Shown piece after piece: positions 1 through 8,231 of a DNA stretch of 31,788 nucleotides. This stretch comes from an uncultured Prevotellaceae bacterium (lineage in GTDB: Bacteria > Bacteroidota > Bacteroidia > Bacteroidales > Muribaculaceae). The stretch spans positions 1 to 31,788 of the forward strand of contig CAJLMA010000017.1 in the NCBI GenBank assembly GCA_905207705.1, given 5' to 3'. The translations under genes were made by a program, and so were the position numbers. The notes under the pieces are model-generated. The model saw only the letters and a program-made list of their open reading frames with translations, had not been told where the DNA came from and did no database searches. Each line of letters begins with the position of its first letter. Position 1 is the first letter of the stretch.

Positions 1-1660
1 GCTCATCGTGTGAGCCTTCTTCCTTTATCCGTCCTTTATCCAAGACGATTATCTGGTCGGCATCCTTGATGGTTTTAAGTCGGTGGGCAATAGCAATGAC
101 AGTGCGTCCTTTAATCAAAGAGTCGATGGCCTTTTGTACCTCTACTTCATTTTCTGGGTCGAGCGAGGCGGTCGCTTCGTCCAGCAGTATGACCGGTGCG
201 TCTTTCAGCATGGCGCGGGCAATGGATATGCGTTGCTTCTCGCCTCCTGACAAAGTACAGCCTCCTTCGCCCACCATTGTGTCGTACCCTTGCGGCAAGT
301 GCATTATGAAGTCGTGGCAACAGGCTTTCTTGGCGGCGGCAATGATTTCCTCGTCTGTCGCATCCGTCTTGCCGAAACGGATATTGTTGCGTATGGTGTC
401 TTGAAACAGATAGACATCTTGGAACACCATAGAGATGTGGCTCATAAGGCTTTCGGGAGTTATTTCGTCCATCGGTACACCGCCAAAGAAGATGCGTCCC
501 TGCTGAGGGTCATAGAAACGGGCGCAAAGTTTCATTACCGTGCTTTTCCCGCTTCCCGAAGGACCTACAAGGGCCGTCAATGAGTTTTTGAGGAGCGTGA
601 CGGTTATGTCGTGTAGTACTTCCTTGTCCTGATAGGCAAACGATACATGCTCAAATCGAATGTCTCCTGCCGCCGGAGACGGGCGTTCTCCTTTCATTTC
701 AGGCTCGTTCATCAAGGTAAGGATACGCCCTCCGGCAATGGAAAAGTATCGGAACTCGGTGAAATTGGTCAGGGCGGAAGTCAGAGGGTCGAACACGCGG
801 GAGCCGACCACGAGGAACAGCACGAACACAAGGATGGAAAGCTCGCCTCCCAATAGAAGGTAAGTGCCGCACAGTACCATTATCGTCAATCCGGCACGGA
901 CTAACGTAATGCTAAACAAGACGAACGGCCCCAACAGGGCTTCCTGTCGGATACAGGCACGGCGAAGCTCGGCAAAGGCGTTGCGCAGCCGGACAAAACG
1001 GTCGCCCAACAGATTGTATGCTTTCATTACCCTGATGCCCTGTAGGTATTCTTCCAATCGGTTTCCTGCGTTTATTTTTGCTTGGATTTGTCTGCCACTC
1101 AGACTTCGCTGAGCCTTTGTGCTTGCCCACAGCACGAGCAATGCAAGCGGCAAGGCGGCAAACATACTGATCGCCATCCTCCAGTCTATCCATATTAGTG
1201 AAGCAAAAGCCAATACGGGCATCACCACTGCGCCCATCAATTGGGGCAGATGATGTGAGATTCCAGTTTCCGCCATCATGAAATCCGTGATCAGCATGGA
1301 GGACAAGTCGCCAGGGTCACGCCTTGATAGAAAACCCAACGAAAGCTTCCGCAGGTGTTCCGCCAGCGACAAGCGTCCTGAAGCACTCATTTCGTAGGCT
1401 CCACGGAAATTGGCACGGTAAGATGCCCGTTCCGCCAAAGCCATGACCAGCATGTAAGCGGCCATCACGCCGAATATCCACCAAAGGCGGACGGTGTCAA
1501 GCGGTTGTCCGCTTTCGTCAAACGCATTGAAAATGATGCGTATTGCCTCTATGGAGAGGCAAAACGGCACGATATTCGCCAAGTTGGCAAGCATGGTGTA
1601 ACCGACAGGCTTGTAAAGTCGTTCAGTATGACCTATTGTTATGTTTTTGATTGCATTCAT
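1..1660 (-). CDS. ABC exporter half-transporter (membrane domain plus ATPase), C-terminus cut by window edge
   Basis: This is the last visible gene of a minus-strand operon and is open to the left edge. About 553 residues are present and roughly 30 C-terminal residues should be missing. The first half is a six-helix type IV exporter membrane domain and the second half is a nucleotide-binding domain. Visible motifs are Walker A (GPSGSGKST), Q-loop (VFQDVYLF), signature LSGGEKQR, Walker B plus D-loop (VILLDEATASLDPENE) and the H-loop AHRLK. ATG at 1660 is 13 bases after the preceding methyltransferase stop. With the sister half-transporter at 2302-4110 it probably forms a heterodimer resembling the YbtP/YbtQ and IrtA/IrtB group. 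Both halves have intact ATP motifs. The substrate is unknown, and neither export nor import can be decided from sequence. Confidence 0.9.
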   Translation of the reverse strand, partial: MNAIKNITIGHTERLYKPVGYTMLANLANIVPFCLSIEAIRIIFNAFDESGQPLDTVRLWWIFGVMAAYMLVMALAERASYRANFRGAYEMSASGRLSLAEHLRKLSLGFLSRRDPGDLSSMLITDFMMAETGISHHLPQLMGAVVMPVLAFASLIWIDWRMAISMFAALPLALLVLWASTKAQRSLSGRQIQAKINAGNRLEEYLQGIRVMKAYNLLGDRFVRLRNAFAELRRACIRQEALLGPFVLFSITLVRAGLTIMVLCGTYLLLGGELSILVFVLFLVVGSRVFDPLTSALTNFTEFRYFSIAGGRILTLMNEPEMKGERPSPAAGDIRFEHVSFAYQDKEVLHDITVTLLKNSLTALVGPSGSGKSTVMKLCARFYDPQQGRIFFGGVPMDEITPESLMSHISMVFQDVYLFQDTIRNNIRFGKTDATDEEIIAAAKKACCHDFIMHLPQGYDTMVGEGGCTLSGGEKQRISIARAMLKDAPVILLDEATASLDPENEVEVQKAIDSLIKGRTVIAIAHRLKTIKDADQIIVLDKGRIKEEGSHDE

Positions 1661-1673
1661 AATCTAAATCTAT

Positions 1674-2294
1674 TCATTTATGTGCTATAATATGTATTTC
1701 GTCCTTTTTACGGATTGTTATGATGGATGAAAATCCGGCTTCAGACAACCGTTCTTCCAATTCTGCCGGAGTATAGACCACCATTCCGTCTATCCGTTCC
1801 GTCCACATTTTCCCAAGTTCGGGGTCGCTCGCTTCCAAACTGATAAGAAAACAGCCTCCTTTTCGGAGCACACGCGCTACTTCAGACAACGCCCTGTTTA
1901 TAGGCGACCAAAAATAGACCGTTTCAAAAGCTGTCACAGCGTCAAATGCTCCCTCTTTATAGGGCAAGGAACAGACATTCCCTTGTTGTATGAAACATCT
2001 TTTATCCAAGTCCTTCTTATTGTACTTTTGGGCGAATGCAACACTTTCTTCTGACAGGTCTATGCCATAGATGTTTCCTTTTGGACATAAACTCAATAAA
2101 CGCCTCAAATTCGCGCCACCGCCGCAGCCTATATCAAGAACATTCCATTCTGGCTGCCATTTCACTTGCTTCATGCCACGATTAGCCAAAGATGCATGAA
2201 AACAATTCATTCCTCGCAAAATCATCCGTCCCCAAAATCCATGTGGACAGCTTGTGTTTTGCAAGACATTGTTTAAGAAGTTCTTTTTTCTCAT
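1674..2294 (-). CDS. Class I SAM-dependent methyltransferase (UbiE-like fold)
   Basis: The 206-residue protein carries the SAM-binding motif I (VLDIGCGGG) near residues 52-60, an acidic residue after the second strand (GIDLSEES), and the post-motif region with DAVTAFETVYFW and VLRKGGCFLIS typical of small-molecule methyltransferases. It should transfer a methyl group from SAM to an unknown substrate in the cytoplasm. It lies between two half-size ABC transporter genes, 7 bases after the first and 13 bases before the second, so it is certainly co-transcribed with them. That suggests it modifies the transported compound or its precursor, which is inference. The family is too broad to name a substrate. 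Confidence 0.88.
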   Translation of the reverse strand: MRKKNFLNNVLQNTSCPHGFWGRMILRGMNCFHASLANRGMKQVKWQPEWNVLDIGCGGGANLRRLLSLCPKGNIYGIDLSEESVAFAQKYNKKDLDKRCFIQQGNVCSLPYKEGAFDAVTAFETVYFWSPINRALSEVARVLRKGGCFLISLEASDPELGKMWTERIDGMVVYTPAELEERLSEAGFSSIITIRKKDEIHIIAHK

Positions 2295-2301
2295 ATGACT
2301 T

Positions 2302-4110
2302 TCAATTTTTGTTCAACGTCCAATGGTATGCGCTCATATAGGCATCCCACATATTCTTATATACGCCCTCTGTTACGGACAATCGTTCATGTATCCCACA
2401 TTGTACGATGCGCCCCTCCTTCATCACGACAATCTGATGCGCAGAGATGATAGAAGAAAGGCGGTGGGCAATCACGATGACCGTCTTGTCCTTTATCAGC
2501 GATTGCAGAGCCATTTGCATTTTATGCTCGTTTTCCGGGTCGGCAAAAGCTGTGGCTTCATCCAGTACTAATATCGGTGCATTCTTCAATATGGCACGAG
2601 CTACACATATCCGTTGTGCTTCGCCACCGGAGAGGAACACACCTTTGTCGCCTATCCGCGTTTCGTAGCCCTGCGGTAGACTCTCTATGAAATCGTGGCA
2701 TTGGGCGGCTTTTGCAGCAGCTATCACCTTTTCTTTCGTGGCATCATGAGAGCCGACGGCGATGTTCTCATACAGCGTGTCGTAGAAAAGAAAAGTGTCT
2801 TGAAACACGAATGAAACCATATCCATGAGCTTTGCTGTAGCTATCTGACATATATCCACACCACCTATGCAGATTTCCCCTTGCTCCACATCCCAGAACC
2901 GGGGTATCAGGTTGGCAACCGTTGATTTCCCACTTCCCGATGGACCTACAAGGGCGGTTATTTTCCCTTGTGGCGCGACAAAGCTGACATCGTGCAGGGC
3001 TTCCGTCCGCGTTCCCTGTTCCGTGTTTTCGTAGGAAAATGACACATGTCGGAACTCTACATCATAAGCCACAGGCACTTGTGAGTGTTCTGGCTCTGGC
3101 ACAGGTTTCCTCTCCAATATGCGGTCAATACGGCTTACACCTTCATTGATGTCGCGCGTATTCCCTCCTAAAAAGGTCAGTTTGTAAACGGGCGAAGCCA
3201 TGCCAGGCCCCATAATGATGAAGAACAGCCACACCACGGCCAATGAAAGCGACTGTGGACTGGCTTGCAACAGCAGGATACCCATAGGGAGAATAAACGT
3301 TACCATTGAATTGAGCAGGACGGTAAATGCCACTATCCCGTTCTGATAGGTATCGCAGCACTTCAAGGCGAATGTCTTGTATGCTTGAATCTCGGCATTG
3401 AATTGACGGAACGAGCGGACGCTCTGCCCGAAAATCTTGACTACGGGCATTCCCCGTACATATTGCACGGCGGATGCGCTCATCTTTTCCTGCGCATCGT
3501 AATAGATGGACATGAACTCCCTTGCCCGTTTTCCCATGAAGTTGGAGAATTGCAGGAAGAGACTAAGCGCCACGACCGCCAGGCAGACCGCCGTCAGCCA
3601 CACATCCAAAGAGAAAAAGATGACCAGCATGACCGCCACCGTTGCCACTACATTCACCAAGTCCGGAATGGTGTGGGCGATAAAGCCTTCAATCTTTTCG
3701 ATGTTCTGGTCCATCGTTTTCTTGATGGCTCCCGTGGAAGTGTTGTTCAAATATCCCAAAGACAATTTGCCGATATGTTCAGACAAACGGACACGCAACC
3801 CGTATAAAATGCGGAACGCCGCCACATGAGAGGACATCAAGGCTGCATAGAGCAAGAGTAATCCGCCAACAAGACCTCCAAACGCTGTCCATCCCCAACG
3901 CATCATGTCCGTTCCGTCTGAAGCGGCAGGATTTGCGCCATGCGACAACAACTCTTTCAAGATTTCATAAACAGCCCAATAAGGCACAAGCATACATACC
4001 GCGCTGCCGGCAGACAACAGACCTGCTAATATGAGCAAGCCTTTCCTTTCACTCGCTATCTCGAACAGGCGGGACAAACCTTCTTTCTTTTTTGACTTCT
4101 TCATTGTCAT
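2302..4110 (-). CDS. ABC exporter half-transporter (membrane domain plus ATPase)
   Basis: The protein is about 602 residues, the usual length of a half-size exporter. Six membrane helices occupy roughly residues 20-320. The ATPase domain has Walker A GPSGSGKST near 389-397, Q-loop FVFQDTFLF, signature LSGGEAQR near 493-500, Walker B ILVLDEAT near 513-520 and H-loop His near 549. I chose ATG at 4110. A longer reading frame begins with TTG at 4140 but would overlap the upstream methyltransferase, whose stop is at 4115-4117. Another ATG at 4104 is possible. The D-loop reads FADPENE instead of the common SLDPENE. It probably pairs with the half-transporter at 1-1660 (YbtPQ/IrtAB-like). The substrate is unknown. 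Confidence 0.92.
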   Translation of the reverse strand: MTMKKSKKKEGLSRLFEIASERKGLLILAGLLSAGSAVCMLVPYWAVYEILKELLSHGANPAASDGTDMMRWGWTAFGGLVGGLLLLYAALMSSHVAAFRILYGLRVRLSEHIGKLSLGYLNNTSTGAIKKTMDQNIEKIEGFIAHTIPDLVNVVATVAVMLVIFFSLDVWLTAVCLAVVALSLFLQFSNFMGKRAREFMSIYYDAQEKMSASAVQYVRGMPVVKIFGQSVRSFRQFNAEIQAYKTFALKCCDTYQNGIVAFTVLLNSMVTFILPMGILLLQASPQSLSLAVVWLFFIIMGPGMASPVYKLTFLGGNTRDINEGVSRIDRILERKPVPEPEHSQVPVAYDVEFRHVSFSYENTEQGTRTEALHDVSFVAPQGKITALVGPSGSGKSTVANLIPRFWDVEQGEICIGGVDICQIATAKLMDMVSFVFQDTFLFYDTLYENIAVGSHDATKEKVIAAAKAAQCHDFIESLPQGYETRIGDKGVFLSGGEAQRICVARAILKNAPILVLDEATAFADPENEHKMQMALQSLIKDKTVIVIAHRLSSIISAHQIVVMKEGRIVQCGIHERLSVTEGVYKNMWDAYMSAYHWTLNKN

Positions 4111-4114
4111 TACG

Positions 4115-4936
4115 TTATTTTGAAATGATTTTATATCCAAGCAATGAACTGAATTTGTAGCAGAGCCGTGTCATCCGTCCCAGTATTTGTCCGAAGAAGA
4201 ATCCCCAGCGTGAGCGGAAAAACTTCATGTAGTTGGCTTGTTCGATGAGTTGCAATGCAGGTTCCCATTGTTCCACCACATGCCCGTCGCTCAACCCGGA
4301 ACGGATTTGAGCCTCGTGCTTGCGGAGCGAATCGGGCTTCATTCCATGCCGGCTCATCATCGTGCCGCACACGTCAAACCACAGTTCGCCTCCGTCGAAA
4401 CGGCTTGCCACGGCGTGCAAGAAGCTCTTCACTTGATTCTCGTAGAAGTACATTAGTACGCCCTCCACCACGAAAATGAATTCTGCATCGGGATGCTTGC
4501 ACCGCAGGTTGTCCATCCAGTCGGTTTCCAGTAAGGATGCCGCAATGTAGGGATTGTCTGGCTGTTCGGGTATCAGTTCCCGGCGCAGCGCGATGACCTC
4601 CGGCAAGTCAAGGTCATAAAAGACCGCTTTTTCGCCTCCGATACGCTGGAAACGGGTGTCCAGTCCGCATCCCACATTGACCACGACCGGACGTGGATGA
4701 GCCTTAATAAACTGTCGCACGGCACGGTCGAAATACCATCCGCGCACTACACATCCCACTTCGCTCAGCTTAGCTCCATCGAATTGAGAGTAATCGTATT
4801 CCAGACTGTCTGCCAGCCGTTCCGCAGCCTTGTCATACAGGATGGGGTTGTCCCGGCGGCTTTCTTTGGCTCTCATGTATAGCGGAATAAGCAGTGTTTC
4901 CGCCACAATGCTCTTAAATTCGTGTTTCTGTTTCAT
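4115..4936 (-). CDS. LCM/PPM-family SAM-dependent methyltransferase (TcmP-like)
   Basis: The 273-residue protein matches the leucine carboxyl methyltransferase/PPM family (Pfam LCM, PF04072). It has an N-terminal region with ILYDKAAERL, a SAM site VVVNVGCGLDTR near residue 85-96, the acidic YDLDLPEV strand and the FVVEGVLMYF motif. In other bacteria this family includes carboxyl and polyketide O-methyltransferases such as TcmP. It is the first gene of the methyltransferase/ABC operon, 41 bases downstream of a perfect palindrome that is a candidate operator. Two methyltransferases of different families flanking an ABC half-transporter suggest modification of a small molecule that the pump handles; this is inference. 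Confidence 0.88.
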   Translation of the reverse strand: MKQKHEFKSIVAETLLIPLYMRAKESRRDNPILYDKAAERLADSLEYDYSQFDGAKLSEVGCVVRGWYFDRAVRQFIKAHPRPVVVNVGCGLDTRFQRIGGEKAVFYDLDLPEVIALRRELIPEQPDNPYIAASLLETDWMDNLRCKHPDAEFIFVVEGVLMYFYENQVKSFLHAVASRFDGGELWFDVCGTMMSRHGMKPDSLRKHEAQIRSGLSDGHVVEQWEPALQLIEQANYMKFFRSRWGFFFGQILGRMTRLCYKFSSLLGYKIISK

Positions 4937-4976
4937 ATCTTTTGGTATTTAATAGTGGATGTTTCGATTGGGTGAA

Positions 4977-5002
4977 GGCAAAGCAAGTTTACTTGCTTTG
5001 CC
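4977..5002. promoter_or_regulatory. Perfect palindrome, candidate TetR-family operator
   Basis: Two perfect 12-base arms (GGCAAAGCAAGT and ACTTGCTTTGCC) are separated by two bases. It lies 41 bases upstream of the methyltransferase start and is followed on the minus strand by no T-run, so a terminator is unlikely. Its second arm, read on the minus strand, contains TTGCTTTG, a 7/8 match to the -7 promoter box. That would put the operator over the promoter. A regulator gene of the TetR family lies just upstream. Regulation by it is inference. Confidence 0.55.
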
Positions 5003-5055
5003 GAACATGAGAAAGGTGCGCAATAGCGAACGATATTCAGATTTGTTCATAAAAA

Positions 5056-5092
5056 AAGGAGGAAACCTCTGTGAAGATTTCCTCCTTGTCAG
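5056..5092 (-). terminator. Intrinsic terminator of the tetR-family gene
   Basis: On the minus strand a perfect 10-bp stem (AAGGAGGAAA/TTTCCTCCTT, arms at 5078-5087 and 5056-5065) with a 12-base loop is followed directly by a run of T. It lies just after the regulator stop at 5137, so the regulator is transcribed separately from the downstream operon. Stem 5056-5087; T-run 5051-5055. Confidence 0.8.
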
Positions 5093-5136
5093 CCGTTTTG
5101 GGGCGGCTGTTTGTTTGTATGTACGTCGTTTGTGTT

Positions 5137-5748
5137 TCATATTTTGATTATTGCCCTCCAACCTTGAATTTCAAACAGGACGTAATCGTGCAAGATAGCC
5201 TCCATTTCCTGCTGTGGCACGGAATGCATCAACAGTTCCTCGAACATCGTGAACATCCATACCGTATGCAAATGGATGATGAAGTCGGACACTGCCGTAT
5301 TGATTTCGGGATGTTTCTGCTGCATTGATGCGAACCATGCCTTAACCAATTCTGTCGAACGGTCAGTATAATTTTCGCGGAAACGTTCCAACGAGGAACC
5401 TTGCGCGCGGAACAACAGGATTCCCATCAGTGAGCGGTGCTTGTTGATAAGCGAAACATATTCGTTTATGCAAGATTTCAGGTATTCATCCGATTTCATC
5501 ATCATAATATCCTCGCCCCGAATGCCGTGGTGTTCTTGCAGCATGGCTTCCAAGGCACACAAGACAGGACGAACCACCTCATGGAACAGATCGTCTTTGT
5601 TAGTGAAGTAGTTGTATATATTTCCGACACCAACTCCGGCCAATTCCGCTATTTCGCGTATGGAAGTCTTGGAATAGCCTTTTTGCCCGAATTGATTCCT
5701 GGCAACCGCCAATATACGATCCCGTATGTCCTCTTTCAGCACTTGCAT
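5137..5748 (-). CDS. TetR/AcrR-family transcriptional regulator
   Basis: The 203-residue protein has an N-terminal helix-turn-helix of TetR type. IREIAELAGVGVGNIYNYF, at about residues 31-49, is the recognition part and is followed by TNKDDLFHEV. The C-terminal ligand-binding domain is divergent, as usual. It has its own promoter and terminator and sits directly upstream of the methyltransferase/ABC operon on the same strand, so local repression of that operon relieved by a small molecule is likely but inferred. The name refers to the DNA-binding fold; nothing here is a tetracycline resistance gene. Confidence 0.93.
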   Translation of the reverse strand: MQVLKEDIRDRILAVARNQFGQKGYSKTSIREIAELAGVGVGNIYNYFTNKDDLFHEVVRPVLCALEAMLQEHHGIRGEDIMMMKSDEYLKSCINEYVSLINKHRSLMGILLFRAQGSSLERFRENYTDRSTELVKAWFASMQQKHPEINTAVSDFIIHLHTVWMFTMFEELLMHSVPQQEMEAILHDYVLFEIQGWRAIIKI

Positions 5749-5975
5749 TTATAATGAACAGCGTTTCTGATGTTGCTCTTGCAAAGGTATAGGGCCTGAA
5801 ATTGTCGAGCAATACCTATTTTTAGGGATTTTTCTTGCCATTGTACATCTTGGTATTGGGTGTGGGTGAACGCAATCGCCACAATGGAGGGCACTAAAGA
5901 CAAAATATCCGCTTGATATTTATTGATGAAATCAGGTGAGAGGGATATATTCAATTTTTTAAGTGCGTGTGGAAG
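5749..5975. other. Gene-free gap between the regulator and the HsdR_N gene
   Basis: Apart from the tetR-family promoter, I see no convincing gene, RNA or repeat here. It may mark the junction between the accessory cluster to the left and the conserved genes to the right, but no direct repeats or integrase remnants are visible. Confidence 0.5.
5782..5813 (-). promoter_or_regulatory. Promoter of the tetR-family gene
   Basis: On the minus strand, ATTG (5810-5813) is followed after 20 bases by TACCTTTG (5782-5789), a perfect Bacteroidota -7 box. A 6-base inverted repeat AGGTAT/ATACCT (5785-5790 and 5812-5817) brackets the core and could be an autoregulatory site, though six bases is weak evidence. 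Confidence 0.65.
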
Positions 5976-6425
5976 TCACAATGAATCGTAGTCAGGTATG
6001 TCGGTCAAGAACGAATAGGAGTTTGTCGCATAGTTGATTTTGCAGCAATAATGGTTCATGCCGTTGGAAACTACGAGGTATTTTGCACGCAATACCATGT
6101 TGTAACGGACAATCTGGTCGAATACTTTTTGGGATATTTGGATTGTAGGTGCTTTGTACTCTACAATCATGAACGGGTTGCCGTGCCTGTCGGCGATTAA
6201 AGTGTCGCAACGCCGGCTGATGCCGTTTTGTGTCAACGCAATCTCGTTGTTCATCAATCCTGCCGGAAATCCTTTGTCATTAATCAGGAACGACACAAAA
6301 TTCTGCCTTACCCATTCTTCCGGGGTCAGAGCCACGAATTTGCGTCTTAAAGAGTCAAATATCTTGAAGTTCCCTGCCGAGTCTTTCTTTATGTTGAATT
6401 TTTGCGGAGGCAGATTGAGTTCCAT
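5976..6425 (-). CDS. Solitary HsdR_N-type PD-(D/E)XK protein
   Basis: The 149-residue protein matches the N-terminal nuclease domain of type I restriction R subunits (HSDR_N/HSDR_N_2). Asp74 (RRCDTLIADR) and Glu89-x-Lys91 (IVEYKAPT) form the PD-(D/E)XK core, and a QxxxY-like segment (FDQIVRYN) follows. The helicase part, HsdM and HsdS are all absent, so this is not a restriction system. It is divergent from holA with a 72-base gap. From memory, the same holA neighbourhood occurs in other Bacteroidota, which suggests a housekeeping DNA role. The nuclease fold is well supported; the function is unknown. Confidence 0.85.
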   Translation of the reverse strand: MELNLPPQKFNIKKDSAGNFKIFDSLRRKFVALTPEEWVRQNFVSFLINDKGFPAGLMNNEIALTQNGISRRCDTLIADRHGNPFMIVEYKAPTIQISQKVFDQIVRYNMVLRAKYLVVSNGMNHYCCKINYATNSYSFLTDIPDYDSL

Positions 6426-6439
6426 TGAGTTGAAATATA

Positions 6440-6471
6440 TTTGTCGGGAGCAATTTTAATATGTAAATTTA
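6440..6471 (+). promoter_or_regulatory. holA promoter
   Basis: TTTG (6440-6443) is followed after 20 bases by TAAATTTA (6464-6471), a 7/8 match to TAnnTTTG. The expected start of transcription lies about 20 bases before the holA ATG. Confidence 0.6.
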
Positions 6472-6497
6472 CACAAAAATAATATACGAGAAAAAGC

Positions 6498-7523
6498 ATG
6501 GCAGTAAAAAAAGAGACGGTTTCTTATTTGCAATTGGCCAATAACATACGCAGGAAAGTATTTGCTCCGATATATGTATTGATGGGCGAGGAGTCTTATT
6601 ATATCGACAAGTTGCAGAAAATGATAGTCGATAATGCTTTGACCGAAGATGAACGTGACTTTAACCTGTCGGTTTTTTATGGTATGGATGCCGACATGCG
6701 GGAAGTCATCAATACTTGTCGCCGATATCCTGCCATGTCGAAGTATCAAGTAGTGGTGCTTAAGGAAGCTCAAAATTCGAGTGAACTCGACATGCTTAAG
6801 TTTTATGCCCAAAAACCTTTGAGTTCAACGATTCTTATCGTATGTAACAAAGGTGGTAACATAAAGGCTGCTAATTTCATAACTGCATTGAACGCAGGAA
6901 ATTCCGGTGTCGTATTTGAGTCGAAAAAATTGCGCGAGCAGGATGTTGCCGGGGTGATAAAGGCATATGTCAAGGAGAAAGGTTGCGTCATCGACGATAA
7001 AGCCGCATCTATGATGAAAGATTTTGTGGGAACAGATGTAGCCCGTCTCGTAGGGGAACTCGACAAACTGGCATTGCTTTCGGGTGACGGAAAAGCAATT
7101 ACTCCCGACATCGTTGAGCGAAACATAGGCATCAGCAAGGATTTTAATAACTTTGAACTTGAAAATGCCATACGCACTCGCAATGCAGCGAAGGCATTCC
7201 AGATAGTAGACTATTTTGAGCGTAATCCGAAGCGCAATCCGACAGTGCTTACCGTCAGCGTGCTTTTCTCATTTTTCTCCAATTTGTTGTTGGCACAAAC
7301 GAGTCGGGACAAGTCGGAAGCCGGCATCATGGCTCAGCTTGAGACTAAGTCGGCTTACAGGGCGCGTATATTCATGGAGGCCATGCGCTACTACAATACA
7401 GCATCCAGTGTGCGAATAATAAGTTACTTGCGCGAGTTTGACACAAAAAGCAAAGGAATCAATTCTCGACAAAACGAGTATGAACTTCTGCGCGAGCTGA
7501 TATACAAAATCATGCATTCATGA
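6498..7523 (+). CDS. holA: DNA polymerase III subunit delta
   Basis: The 341-residue length is typical. The N-terminus has the delta-subunit signature APIYVLMGEESYYIDKLQKMI, which corresponds to the inactive ATPase-like domain that contacts the sliding clamp. Later segments such as GELDKLALLSGDGKAITPDIVE match the domain II region, and the C-terminal third is the collar domain. The protein is the clamp-opening wrench of the clamp loader at the replication fork. ATG at 6498 follows an A-rich leader without a clear ribosome-binding site, usual in this phylum. It ends only 15 bases from the convergent beta-barrel gene, leaving no room for a terminator between them. Confidence 0.93.
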   Translation: MAVKKETVSYLQLANNIRRKVFAPIYVLMGEESYYIDKLQKMIVDNALTEDERDFNLSVFYGMDADMREVINTCRRYPAMSKYQVVVLKEAQNSSELDMLKFYAQKPLSSTILIVCNKGGNIKAANFITALNAGNSGVVFESKKLREQDVAGVIKAYVKEKGCVIDDKAASMMKDFVGTDVARLVGELDKLALLSGDGKAITPDIVERNIGISKDFNNFELENAIRTRNAAKAFQIVDYFERNPKRNPTVLTVSVLFSFFSNLLLAQTSRDKSEAGIMAQLETKSAYRARIFMEAMRYYNTASSVRIISYLREFDTKSKGINSRQNEYELLRELIYKIMHS

Positions 7524-7538
7524 AAAGAATCATGAGCG

Positions 7539-8231
7539 CTACTTCAGCCTGAACATGTACCCGAGTGTTGCCATTATCGACATTCCTCGGGATGCCGAGA
7601 AATAATCGGTTTTGCTGCTACCGAAAATATTGCCGATGCCGAAGTAGTAGCGAGCTTCAAAAATGAACGAGTGCTTGTTGTTGGCAATGAATTCCATTCC
7701 GAGACCGGCAGAAATGCCATAATCAAACTTTGACTGTATTTCGGCTCCGAATTGCTCGACTGTCCTGTATGGGTCTTGGAAGTCGGGCAGGTTGTTGATG
7801 TCGAAATTTGCCGAGTGGGTGTCGGCTATCATGTATCCAAGTTCAGGCCCGGCATTGAAAAAGCCTCTGAATTTATGGCTGCCGAAGTATATGTGTGTAA
7901 GGAACGGGACCTGTATATACGTGAGCCTGCGTTGAAACGAATGGGGAGTGTCATCAAATTTTTCTTTCCATCCGCGTTGTACGAAATTAACCTCGGCAAT
8001 CAGTCCGAAGTGCTTCTCCTCCATGTAGCGGAATGTCACGCCAAACGTTGAGCCAAGGATTATCGATTGTGGCACAGATGGCAAAAATGACATCATGGAT
8101 GCTGTTGCCCCGGCTTTCGCCCCGATGGCTATGTTTGATTCATAGTGCGTCTGTGCGAGCATTTGCCCGGGCAATAATGCTATAAATGCAATTATGGCCG
8201 AAGTTATGATTGAGGAAGGAAGTAATTTCAT
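7539..8231 (-). CDS. Outer-membrane beta-barrel protein (PorT-like), secreted
   Basis: The 230-residue protein starts with a signal peptide (hydrophobic residues 8-26, likely cut after MLAQ). It then shows alternating strands such as GVTFRYMEEKHFGLIAEV and the end GYMFRLK, the pattern of small Bacteroidota porin-family/PorT beta-barrels. Its ATG overlaps the stop of the upstream LysM gene by four bases (ATGA), so the two are translationally coupled and likely act together in the envelope. A specific function such as secretion or peptidoglycan anchoring cannot be assigned. Confidence 0.85.
   Translation of the reverse strand: MKLLPSSIITSAIIAFIALLPGQMLAQTHYESNIAIGAKAGATASMMSFLPSVPQSIILGSTFGVTFRYMEEKHFGLIAEVNFVQRGWKEKFDDTPHSFQRRLTYIQVPFLTHIYFGSHKFRGFFNAGPELGYMIADTHSANFDINNLPDFQDPYRTVEQFGAEIQSKFDYGISAGLGMEFIANNKHSFIFEARYYFGIGNIFGSSKTDYFSASRGMSIMATLGYMFRLK

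Noticed and set aside
5137..5748. Tetracycline resistance determinant
   Set aside because: The gene is a TetR-family regulator by its DNA-binding fold only; no tetracycline pump or ribosomal protection gene is present.
5976..6425. Type I restriction-modification system
   Set aside because: Only the HsdR_N-like domain exists; no helicase part, HsdM or HsdS gene is present in the window.
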